From Novakomyces olei (lineage: Eukaryota; Ascomycota; Novakomycetes; Novakomycetales; Novakomycetaceae), in contig JADEYG010000001.1 in NCBI GenBank assembly GCA_016906335.1, forward strand, positions 868,001 through 932,000: 64,000 nt of DNA, given 5' to 3'. Positions 51,819 to 62,136 of this stretch are shown here, in pieces. Every line of letters starts with the position of its first letter. Position 1 is the first letter of the stretch. The notes beneath the pieces were generated by a model that searched no databases, was not told the DNA's origin, and saw only the letters and a list, made by a program, of their open reading frames with translations. Both the position numbers and the translations under genes were made by a program.

Positions 51819-53501
51819 ATGGCAAATCTGCTGCATCACCGCAACTCGTTTTCAGCGGCACAGTCACGTTATGCCGCTGTAAATGCAGCGGGTACGTCAG
51901 CTTCAGAACTCGGTCGATCGCCAAGTGGAGCCTCTGCAGCTGCTCTACATAAAACAGGCCATGTTTACAAGGCCCATTGGCCGATATACGCGATGGACTG
52001 GAGTCGTTGGACACCAATAAACAGCCAAGTATATGGCCAAATTGCTATTGGCAGTTATATCGATGATACTCATAACAAGGTAAGGCCCTGTTTGCAAGTC
52101 ACTAATATCACAAAGCTACAAGTGCTCACGCCCTATGGGAACTTGGACGAACCTAATCAAGTACGGTTACAACGTGTGGCTGAATCAGAGGGGAATGTTA
52201 CGTACCCTGTAACTAAATGTCTGTGGGAGCCTACAGAAAAGCCTCTGCATAATCTGCTTGCCACCAGCGGTGACCATCTGCGGCTGTGGTCTCTTACTGG
52301 TTTGGACGAGGGGTCTGCAAAACTTGCCCAGTGCGCTATTATGGCAAATGTATGTAACTATTCTTCCCCCCTTTTTTTTTCTTTTTTTTTTTTTGAAAAT
52401 TGTTGTTATTGTTATTTATCATCTTCTAATATCCACCTTCAGTCCAAGCAAGAGTTTGCGGCTCCATTGACCTCTTTTGATTGGTGTCAGACGGACCCTT
52501 CGCTTATAGTTACCGCTAGTATTGATACTACATGTACCGCTTGGGACGTTGAGACTCGGCAAGCCAAGACGCAATTGATCGCTCATGACCAGGAAGTTTT
52601 TGATGTTGCCTTTGTAGCACAAAACTGCAATATATTCGCCAGCGTGGGGGCTGATGGCAGCGTGCGAATGTTTGATTTAAGGTAAAGCGCACTCGTGGCT
52701 TTGCTATTCTTAGACTTTTGTATTATTTTTGTACATCTTTGTTTATATAGGTTTACTTTCTATCTATTGTACTTCTATCCCTTACTCTTTCAAGTGTCCA
52801 TTCTGACCATTAGATCTCTTGATCACTCTACGATTGTTTATGAGTCACCGAATACAGCACCTTTGAGCGGTCGGCCACAGAGGCCTGCTCCATTACTACG
52901 TCTTTCTCCCTGTGGACGGGACCCTAACCTGTTGGCTACTTTTGCCGTTGATTCTTCTGTTGTACATATTTTGGATGTTCGGTCGCCTGGGCAATCTTTA
53001 CTGGATCTTTGTGCTCATCAGGGGAGTTTAAGCAGTCTGCAATGGTCACCAAATAAGGGCAATTTACTCGCTACTGGAGCGGATGACTGTCAGGTGCTTA
53101 TTTGGGATCTGTCCTCGCCTAACGTTACTGAGCCAGCACACAATGACCATGCTGGTGCTAATACAAAGGTTCTGCGTGAACCGTATCTTACATGGACGGC
53201 GGATTATGAAGTGAATAATATTTCGTGGAGCTATGGGTCTGAGTTTATTGGCGTAGCCCATGGAAAGTATGATACTCGTTTGTTTTTTGGTTTTTTTGTT
53301 TGTTTATGTCTAAATTTTGCTTATTATTGTTATCATCATAATTTGTCCAAAAATTCACCATTTCTTCAAAGATTTCGTTTTGCTTTGAATTTTCATACAT
53401 TGCTTTTTTGGTACATATATAAGTATCATTTTCCTGCATGTGCCAAGTCACGACCGAGGCTAACTGCGTTTAGGATGCTACAAGGCCTAAAGGTTTTATA
53501 A
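51819..53501 (+). CDS. DCAF7: WD40 protein DCAF7/WDR68 (TTG1/AN11) homologue
   Basis: Five exons: 51819-52079, 52116-52349, 52443-52681, 52814-53266 and 53474-53501 (404 aa). The first intron is only 36 nt and has no in-frame stop. The protein starts with a 50-residue polar leader, then HWPIYAMDWSRW and QIAIGSYIDDTHNK, characteristic of this WD40 family, and runs through NLLATSGDHLRLW, FDWCQTDPSLIVTASIDTTC, RSLDHSTIVYE and EVNNISWS. A 28-nt last exon supplies MLQGLKVL, matching the usual C-terminal LEILRV. In animals and plants it is an adaptor for DYRK/HIPK kinases and CUL4-DDB1 ligases; the fungal role is little described. Baker's yeast has no close orthologue, an argument for a deep-branching host. 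Confidence 0.93.
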
Positions 53502-53680
53502 GAGTGTTATTGTACAGTTTCAATTCCAAGAATGCTCGACGATTTAAGGCGCAAGATTTAGGATTAATATAGTATGCAAAAAGGTTTGCAAAGGTTTACA
53601 AGTTTGGCAGCTGCATTACTCAACGCATTTCATTATAACTATATACAAAAAAGAATAACTTTTTCTCACATTGCCTTCAG

Positions 53681-56617
53681 CTAAGAGAAAAACACATGTT
53701 TTTCGTTACTTGAAGGCGAAGACGATAGCGATTCAGTACGGCTTGAAGACGCAGTTTGCTGGTGAGATGATTCTGATGCCGATGAAGGCTGTTTTGTTTG
53801 CACATTAGCGCCAAAAGGACCTCGACAGGAAACGTCGCCCGTAGAGCGTCGTTCTGGTGCGTTACGGTTACGATACATTTGTGTTGGTGATGACACTGTG
53901 GTATAACTGCGGGTCAAAAGCGGAAGAGGTGGTCCATCCCCGTGGCCATGGTGGGGCAGAGATCGTGGATAAAAAGGGCCATGCTGTTCATCCAGAGGCG
54001 ATCGGCTTCCGGGAGGAGTATTTGGAAGCAAAGCTGAACCGACAAAATTGACCTGAGTGACTGGCGAAATACAAGCGGAAAGCGAAAGTCGACGATGAGG
54101 TTGTGTAGACGGTGATGGCTCTGTTGCAGCTGGAGGAAAGTTTGATGCGCGACGAAGCCCAGCTGTTTGAGACGTATTTTTGATAGAAGCATCATTGTTT
54201 TTATTAATATTACTGTTGTTATTCATATTGTTATTGTCTCCAATATTCTGTTCGACAATTTCATCAACAATGCTGTCGGAAACACTTTCATCGTCTCTGC
54301 TTTCGGTACTACTGCTAATGCTTTCGCTTGTTGAGCTGATACTACTGCTCTGTGCAGTAGTATCGCTAGCAGCTCGGGCTCTGGCGCTCACGGCCAGGCT
54401 CAAATCATTATGGTCGAGTTCTGCCGAGGGCTGCCTTCGCACTGCTGGCCTTGCCTTTTCCAGATCGAAAATTGGTGCATCATAAACGGTCGTATGCTTT
54501 ATATGGTGGCCAGTCGCAGCACCTGCTGAAACTGGTGTCGAAACGGCTAAAAGCCCGAAGGTATTCAAATCTTCAGGCGCTTGTAAATCCATGTTCTGTG
54601 AGGTCTGTGATCGAGTAGCACGATGCCGGGCTGGGCCAGAGATGAGGCTGTGACTGCGGTGAGTTCGATGGACGAGATGAGTACTCTCGTGCATGAAAGC
54701 GCTCTTCTGTGCATTATTCGCAATTAGTGCAGATCGCAAAGCGTGGATGGCTTCATCCAAAGCCAATTCGATCGAGCAATGGTTGCGTATTATACACATT
54801 TCTAAATGAATAAAAAAAAAAGAAATTAGTCCCAGTTTTCACTATAGTTGTGCACTTACTTGGCCAAACAGCTCTTTGCCCGCGAATACAAGCGTCCAGC
54901 ATGAATTGAGGAGTCGGGTTTGAAAGGAGGCGAGTAAGCAGTCGGAAATCAAGTGAAGGCAGGATTGTAATATCGCCGGTATCTGAGAAAGGTGAGTGTG
55001 AGTCAATATAACAAATAACATTACATGTTTGATTAAGCACGATACGGAGCTTTGTCATGAGCGTACGCATTATACCCATTTCTGCAAGCATTGCCATGCA
55101 GTGAGATACTTCGGATAGAGCCAGTCGAGCAACTTTTTCCCTCAGTAGCCCAGCAACCGTCCAAGCTTGCTGTTGTGTTTGGACGACTGCTGGTGAGAGA
55201 ATATGGTCTCCCTCCAGGAACGGAACAACGTGGGGATTGACCTGTGAAACGATGAAATGGTTCACGTTGAAAAGTTCTCGCAGACGTGTAATAGGGAGGT
55301 CGTTATCGACAGAGCCATCAATGTACTTGGACGGTGAAGGGTTCCATGGCACATGCTCGTGCGTCAATGGATCCTTCGCCATAATCTGTTTAGTCTCAAA
55401 TAGTATGGGAACGGAACAGGAGGCAGCAACTGCGCTCCATATAAGTACATTAGGCGCAGTTACATAATTCAGTAGCTGAGGCATCTCGTACAGCCCGCTG
55501 CTGGATATTGTAATGTTCAAGATTCGCCTTGTTCGATTGTAGGCCTCAGCAAACGTAATATCGCCCAACGTTTCAATCATAACGTTGGACAAGAAATGAA
55601 TATCGAAAAATACTCCATGTTTAAGGAACCGTCCAACCCTATCAAAAGCTGATTCAGGCCGATGTGAATCTTCAAACACGTCCAGATCATAGTAGGGAAA
55701 AGTCTTTATAAGTTGTGGAATCTCGTCGTCTGTGCGAACACAGCAAGCGGCCGCAATAATAGCGCCCGCACTGCTGCCGCTTATAATACGAGGCAGTAAA
55801 TTGCCCTCCCATAACGTCTTGAGCACACCAATGTGAGTCATACCAAAAGTACCGCCACCCGAGAGCAAAAGGGCCGTCCGGCCAAAGGCCTGGCGAGTTT
55901 TTATCAAGGTATCAAGTTTTACAGGCAATGGAACCCGGTTATGTACTACATCATGCAGCAAGTACTGCAGACTCACTTCAACTTCTTCCAGGTAGTCTTC
56001 AATGATATGCTTTGTGCCAATATTGCTGTACCTGTACAGCTTCGGGTTTCCCAGACCACCGAGATTCCGGGAAAGTGTAACTCTTACCAGATACAAGACT
56101 TGCTGGATATCGTCCGCCCTTCTTGCTTGCTGTAATTGATGTGTCCGTGCTTGCACTAGCTCGTAATCGTAGTCTGGCGACTGTGGTTCTTTTTTCCACT
56201 CGTTGCAACCTGAATGTTAGACGTGATCTCGATAATTTAATTATCTATTTCTTCAGAGGGTCCATTGCTGTGTTTGATTTTTTCCTTCCTTTCCCCGCAA
56301 ATTTCCTGCAATATTTTCGATTCAATATCATTCGCTCTTCTTTCTATTAAATTTTATTTTTTTCTTCCTTGTGTATCTTTTTATTGCTTTTCTCTCTCCC
56401 TTCTTGTCTCTTTTTCTTTTCCCCTGCCTCCTCGATACATACCATCAATCTCGTCTAGACGGCTAGCGGCTGCTTCCCACTCGTCCAAGGTCACTGCATG
56501 CTCAAGGTCAGACTTGGCAGCCATACGCTGTTGCTGATGCCGATACCGATCGCGACTCCATAGCGACTGAAGACGCGACCAGGCGTGCATAACAACACCG
56601 ACTGACGACGGAATCAT
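53681..56617 (-). CDS. patatin-type triacylglycerol lipase (Tgl4/Tgl5/SDP1 family)
   Basis: Four exons: 56443-56617, 55025-56209, 54860-54982 and 53681-54801 (867 aa). Exon 2 opens with WKKEPQSPDYDYELVQARTH and carries the oxyanion motif GGGTFGMTHIGVL near 175, the nucleophile elbow GSSAGAI near 200 and the catalytic Asp in IDGSVDNDLP near 354. The exon 2-3 intron is 42 nt, open in frame; its removal yields NQTYTGDITILPSL as in relatives. CIRGQRAVWPK follows. The C-terminal 310 residues are Ser/Asn/Thr-rich and disordered (SSTSESISSSTES), as in Tgl4, where kinases act. It hydrolyses stored triacylglycerol on lipid droplets and may have acyltransferase activity like Tgl4/5. The paralogue identity is unresolved. 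Confidence 0.92.
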
Positions 56618-57520
56618 AATTCAGATTTTCTTCTAAAGAAACGCTTTTGCAAGCTCTTTGCCTCACGGAAAAGAGTGTCAAACATTCACAGTATCTCCAA
56701 CAAAGAGTGAACAGCACAGTATGCGAGAGCAATAAATTTCAATAATTTATTGAACGGCCTTTCTCAGCACCGCTTTACAAGCGTTCATGATGGGGGTCCG
56801 ATGCTGGCGACACAGAAAGCGGTAATTCGCACATGGTGAGATTATCATATACTTTGAATTATTATTTAATTATTATCTAATTCTTATTTAACTAATTAAT
56901 CGCACTTCGGTACGAGAAACCTGGTGTACAGATGTAACAGGTTTTAAGCGTTATTGATACCCAATAGATGCGTATAATACTCTAATTTGTTCATTTATAC
57001 TCTGTACGCAATTGTAAACTATAGACTCGCCATATTACGCACAAGTAAGCTCCAAGCCAGCGGCTTTCTCAAGTAACCTGTCTTTGCTCTCATGGCCAAG
57101 TAATATTCGATGGACGATTAATTTTTATTTTTTTCTTATTGATCAAATATTTGACTGAATATTTGACTGGATTACTGTTTTCTCGACTAGAATCACAAAA
57201 GGATACAGCGCTAAACAACACGAGCACAGAGTCATTTCGTGTCGCGAGAGGCGATCGATTAGACTGCGGTCGGCGCACAAATCGCCTTTTCGTCCTACTA
57301 TACTGCCTTTTGCCTTTTTCTTTGCCTTTGAGGCACAGAGGCCAAACGAAGGTGGCAACCAAGGTAGTGGAGAAGAAAAAATAATACACAAATAAAAGTC
57401 AAATGAGTACGAGAATATCTAACAGCAAAGGGCGATTATAGAAACATCTGCCGGCCGATTGACAAGTAAAGACCGACCTGGCCGACGCTCGTACCAAGGA
57501 GCCACGGAAATCCGGTCACG
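56618..57520. promoter_or_regulatory. divergent promoter, lipase / DUF3020 gene
   Basis: 903 bp, AT-rich at 56850-57010 (TTATTTAATTATTATC). No gene was seen; frames on both strands at 57090-57390 mirror each other and lack coding character. Confidence 0.5.
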
Positions 57521-59185
57521 ATGGCGAGCAGCTCGCCGTCACGTTCGGCTTCTGGCACGCAAGAGCCATTAGCGGAAGTTGACAGCGCCGAGGCAAGGCA
57601 CGTCCTGGAAGAAGAAGAGCTCGGCTCTCCGCACGCTGTGGTCAAATCGGAGACAAACGTATCGGATCTGCCTCGGGAAAATGTTGAACTATCCGAGTCG
57701 CACAGGCAGGAACTGGAAATGGCCGAGTATAATCTGGTGCAGGCGCTTAATATGGCTCAGTCGACGGAAAGTAGTGCAGAGTCTCACGGACAGGATGGTG
57801 CGAGGCATGCGGGCAGTGAAGAAACTTCAGAGCTGCAAAATGTTTTGTTAAATTTATCGATCCCCGGTTTGGATTTGTCCAATATAAACCTGAACCAAAT
57901 ACTGACAATGGCTAGTTCTGGAGACGGTGAGGCTAGTGGGAATGCTTCGTGTGATTTCAATGACCCTGGTGCAGCTGCTCTATACATTGCACAGCAAATG
58001 GTAGCTATTGGCCAGCAAAACAATAACAGTCTCAGCCATCATCATCTCCACCACCATCTCGATGACGATGGCCGCAAACGGCCCAGACGCGTAACGGAAA
58101 AAACGAGGCTCGATAATCGAGCGCGTAAGCGGAGATGGCGAGAAATAAATGAGGAACGCAACAAGGACACTGACCTGCGCTGCCGCGTAAACAAAAGAGC
58201 TTCAAAGTTATACGGTCCCGGGGACACTCCGGCAAAATTGGAGTGGATAGAACAAGAGTTCCATGTTCGGCGGCGGCGTAGAAAGGAAAAAGAGCGCAAA
58301 ACCAATGGCGACTATTTATCTGGTAGCAGTTCAGCGCGCCCGTGGTTACATGGCCAAAGGAAGGATCCAGAGGAGGACGAGGGCCGGGCAATGAATGAAA
58401 TGATATCCAACGCTGATTCATTAAACAGTGCATTAACATCTCTGGCAATGAATCCGTCTTTGCTGAATGGATTTCTGCAAAAATTACAAACAGAGGGCGA
58501 TGGTAACGAAGCAGCTGGTGCAGCCGCTCCGGAAATGGCCAACGATAACTTTTCCATCGGCCTTAATGATCCGGCTCATAGTGGGGAAAGTGCGGCGGAA
58601 AACAAGGATGCGCAAAACAACAAAAGCGATCAATCCCAGGCTCATTTTGAAGGTAAAACTGTCAATGAAGATGGGGTTTCTGTAGAGGAAGCAGCGGCTT
58701 CTGCCTCCACACAAATCTTGAATGACCCAACGACAATGAGCTTGCTTTCGGCTCTTGGCTCGGGAATTCATGCTGAAGAAGGAGTTCAGACGGATGATGT
58801 GGCGGCTCATACTGAACCGGCAGGTCCTGTGCAATTAGGCGCTGGCGGAGAAGACGGGAATCTGAGTCATGCAATGCAGTCCTTTTTAAATCAGTTACAG
58901 AGAGGAGGTAACTTGCTTGAAACTGGTGCGAGTGAAGGTAGATCACACCAGCAAAGCGGCTCTGCAATTGTAAAGCGGCCCTTGGGCTCAGACGGTTCGA
59001 TGCCCAGGTCAAGTCGGACTCCGCTGCGTCCTCCGACGTCAAGGCCCGTTGAACCGCCTTCACGGCCTCGGCCGGGTTACGGTATTTCAACAGCAACTGC
59101 TGGAGACAATTTCAGTAGGCGAAACGTTTTGTCGCGGTCGCTTGGGTTTCCTCCCCTGCCCACACCTGTCACTAACCCGCGGTAG
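57521..59185 (+). CDS. DUF3020-domain protein, probably nuclear
   Basis: Intronless, 554 aa. The first 190 residues are acidic/polar and include a His cluster (SHHHLHHHL) near 170. A basic block follows at about 191-255: TRLDNRARKRRWREINEERN, KDTDLRCRVNKRASKLYG and W..QEFHVRRRRRKEKER. This pattern (NRxRKxRWRExNxERNKDxDLRCRVxKRA) is the fungal DUF3020 domain, thought to be nucleic-acid related in nuclear proteins. The rest is low-complexity with Pro-rich C-terminus (PPTSRPVEPPSRPRP). No TM segments. Function unknown; a transcriptional role is an inference from the basic domain plus acidic flanks. Confidence 0.8.
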   Translation: MASSSPSRSASGTQEPLAEVDSAEARHVLEEEELGSPHAVVKSETNVSDLPRENVELSESHRQELEMAEYNLVQALNMAQSTESSAESHGQDGARHAGSEETSELQNVLLNLSIPGLDLSNINLNQILTMASSGDGEASGNASCDFNDPGAAALYIAQQMVAIGQQNNNSLSHHHLHHHLDDDGRKRPRRVTEKTRLDNRARKRRWREINEERNKDTDLRCRVNKRASKLYGPGDTPAKLEWIEQEFHVRRRRRKEKERKTNGDYLSGSSSARPWLHGQRKDPEEDEGRAMNEMISNADSLNSALTSLAMNPSLLNGFLQKLQTEGDGNEAAGAAAPEMANDNFSIGLNDPAHSGESAAENKDAQNNKSDQSQAHFEGKTVNEDGVSVEEAAASASTQILNDPTTMSLLSALGSGIHAEEGVQTDDVAAHTEPAGPVQLGAGGEDGNLSHAMQSFLNQLQRGGNLLETGASEGRSHQQSGSAIVKRPLGSDGSMPRSSRTPLRPPTSRPVEPPSRPRPGYGISTATAGDNFSRRNVLSRSLGFPPLPTPVTNPR

Positions 59186-59704
59186 CTGCTTGGAATATGT
59201 CTTCTTTCTCGACAAAAGTCCGGGAACCTGGGAAGGAAAGCGCGCTTGGGGAGTATAGCGATATTGTGCTCTTGTTCTTTGGGCAGCTATCCGAGTATTT
59301 TACATGATTTTTCTATATTTCTTCGTCCTTTATTTCATTATTCTTATTAGTGTTCGCCGCTCTGGTTTATTTTTCGTTTGCCTGCCTTTTCACATTCTAC
59401 ATTGTTTGGAGTTATCTGTCAGGCTTGGGGTATTGATGTTTAGATAATTTACCGGGAAGATGAACCCGTTAAACGCGTGTATTAGATTTTAGGAGTTGTG
59501 CTGCCAGTAAGATTTCGCTGGCACTGTGTATATTTGTCGAATAAAAGTGCTTTTTATACGGAAATTGTAAATCATTAGTAGGTTTGTGAGCCTGAGTATA
59601 GCAAAGCCCGAATACAGCCATTTTGTAGTTTCTCAAATCTATGTTTGCCTAATATTACATTTTGCCTGTGCTGCACGACTTTTGCCAATTGTGCTCGCTT
59701 ATTT

Positions 59705-59845
59705 TGTGAATTATTTAATTTTGAGAATTATTTGAATTTGTGAATTATTTAATTTTGAGAATTATTTGAATTTGAGAATTATTTGAATTTGAGAATTATT
59801 TGAATTTGAGAATTATTTGAATTTGAGAATTATTGATTTTGTGAA
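59705..59845. repeat. AT-rich tandem repeat, about 18-bp unit
   Basis: About seven imperfect copies of TTGAGAATTATTTGAATT, in non-coding sequence downstream of the DUF3020 gene. Confidence 0.85.
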
Positions 59846-61435
59846 TTGTTTGGTGTTTTAATCATTTGGGCCTTTTTCGGTTTTGGATTTATACAAATTA
59901 TGGCGCACCCGCGCAAATGGCTTCGCGCAAATGGCTTCGTTTCTAATTTCAAAAAAAGCTCAGCTTCCTGAGCTGTCTAATTGGCAAATGCTTAGATCAT
60001 TTCTAGACTCGACAGCAATTCGTTCGATCTGATTAAATTATTGCGTTGTCATTTAAATTAAAGTGCTGCCGTCATGAATTGAGCAGTATAATCAGAGGCC
60101 ATTTGTAAATTTGTCAGATTCTTCTGGTCAATTAGTGTATAATTCTATCAAGACGGTCCAACTTTACGATCGTGATCGTGAAACCTTAAAGTAATACGCT
60201 GATAATCTATCGTATATAAAGACATGAGTGGTTTTTACAAGTAACGATGCAGAGAAACGATACGATTGTTACAGCCGGTGATCCAGCGCGACACAAGCGT
60301 AAAACAGAAATGTTGTGAGTAGGCAGCTTTTGATCGCAAGATAAAGACTTGTTACGGTAGAGCAATGTAGACGGCGGATGGTAATATTACTATTCTTCAT
60401 TAAATAAATTTCATGATTTTCTGGGTCATGTGTATACAGGTATAAAGATATATACAGGGTACTCACAGTCAAGCCTAACCGTGAAAGATCACCAAGCATG
60501 AACACGTTATAGACAGACTCGGCGCATATGTGTATAGTTAATTGGGATCTATCGACGGTATAAGAACGAGCGCTAACCGTATATGACAATAAAACTAGAC
60601 CGGTCGCTTCATATACGCACGCTATGACCCGAACCGAAACCTAGGCATTAAGAAACAGCAGGGTTAATGGGATAGTCTGGAGAAATGGGAATACCAAAGG
60701 AAACCATGTCAATTATGCGATTATAATGATTATAATGATTATAATGCGATTATAATGCGATTATTATACGATTATAATACGACTGCGACCGATTGCTATT
60801 GGCTGTCATTTGGCACTTGACATTTCCGAGCATTGCTTTCCGGAGAAAACCGGTTGTGGTATGAATGACACGCAAACGTGGGGTCAAATCATATTCTTTG
60901 CATTGTGTAGTGTTCCCACTTTTCATCGCACTTTCCACTTGTGCAAGTAACATTAATGTTCAAGTATAATTGCCATAGTATCCACGTTCAGCGCGAACCA
61001 AGCAATACAGGCACATTAGTGAATAAAATGAAGCTCGGCATAAATTAACTGGTTATTAATGTGGGTTGGCAAACTTTTTGCGGTAATCCCCGCTTATCAT
61101 CGGCAGCAATCGGGATGTGGGTAGTGTCGGTATAGGGTAGTGTTTGGAGGGCTTTTCGTCCACAGAAAACTGGGGTTCGTCGAGAGGGACGGTGGGCGTG
61201 TGCGGGTGCGCCAGCTCAACAATACACTCGAGCGCCGCCGTCTCTATTCCGCAAAAACTCTGACTTTTGGCAAACAGCTCGCACCGTCACGAGCCAGTTC
61301 CCGAATAGGCTAATCTTAACGCCGCACTGGCCAATCATGGCAGAGCAGTTTCTCTCCGAAAAGTTTGTTTTAGAGCACCGACCCCATACACGTATTTGGT
61401 ACGAAAATTTTCTTTTGTGTATGACTGTCGCACAC

Positions 61436-61460
61436 CACACACACACACACACACACACAT
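61436..61460. repeat. (CA)n microsatellite
   Basis: About twelve CA units, in the GLT1 upstream region. Confidence 0.9.
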
Positions 61461-61821
61461 AAACATATACAAACACAATAATTACACTAAATTCCAATAC
61501 TCTGAGCGTAGCACTGTCATTACGTACGATTGATGCTCGAGTAATATTATATTCCCTCCACCACAATATAAACCCAATAATCGTCCTCCTAATTTTCCAA
61601 CACACCGAGCAAGGAAAAATTTGATCTCTCTCCAATCTATATATACTCCGATTCCAGCGGCCTGTCTCTCCTTTGGCCTTTAGCGCAAGCAGTATCGGCT
61701 ACAAAGTGCATTGGACTGTTGCTGTGAAGAGCTGTATTACACCCGTGCTTTTGAGCTGATCATTCGTATTTGGTACGGAAGCAAAGCCACGGCAGTTTGC
61801 TGTGTTTTTTAATTTTTTAGC

Positions 61822-61985
61822 TTTGGAGAGGGAAGAGAGGGAAGGAAAGAGTGGAAAGAGAGAGGGAAAGAGTGGACCAGAAGGGGAAAAGAGAAGAAAA
61901 GAGAAAAAGAGAAAAAGAGAGAGAAAAAAAGACAGAAAAGAGAGAGAAAGAGAGAGAAAAAAGAGAAAAAAAGAGAAAAAGAGTA
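61822..61985. repeat. purine-only tract (AG-rich)
   Basis: About 160 bases almost wholly A and G on the plus strand (GAGAGAAAAAG-type phrases), 150-310 bases before the GLT1 start. Such tracts disfavour nucleosomes and could form triplex DNA. Confidence 0.85.
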
Positions 61986-62023
61986 ACCCAGAATAAAACC
62001 CAATTGAGCTCTCTAGTCTCTAC

Positions 62024-62030
62024 TGACTCG
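62024..62030. promoter_or_regulatory. Gcn4/bZIP-type site candidate
   Basis: TGACTCG, 107 bases before the GLT1 ATG. Yeast GLT1 is under Gcn4 control through TGACTC elements; binding here is inferred from position and sequence only. Confidence 0.4.
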
Positions 62031-62136
62031 TCATTGGCCTTATTCCAATTACACTTTAACCACATTCTAACTAAACTAGGAGCGACACCCCACCCATCAC
62101 TCCGGCCAATCCCTCCCCCTTTGACGGGAAGGTACT

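Larger units (their letters stand above)
59186..62136. other. long GLT1 upstream region, nearly 3 kb
   Basis: No gene could be supported. It holds an 18-bp-type repeat GAATTATTTGAATTT at 59705-59845, a GATTATAATGC repeat at 60718-60780, a (CA)n run at 61436-61460 and an A/G-only tract at about 61822-61985. A minus-strand ORF at 60750-60953 (MLLAQVESAMKSGNTTQCKE...) has a coding-like look but is isolated. The A/G tract is close enough to the start to be in the 5' UTR of GLT1. Confidence 0.5.
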
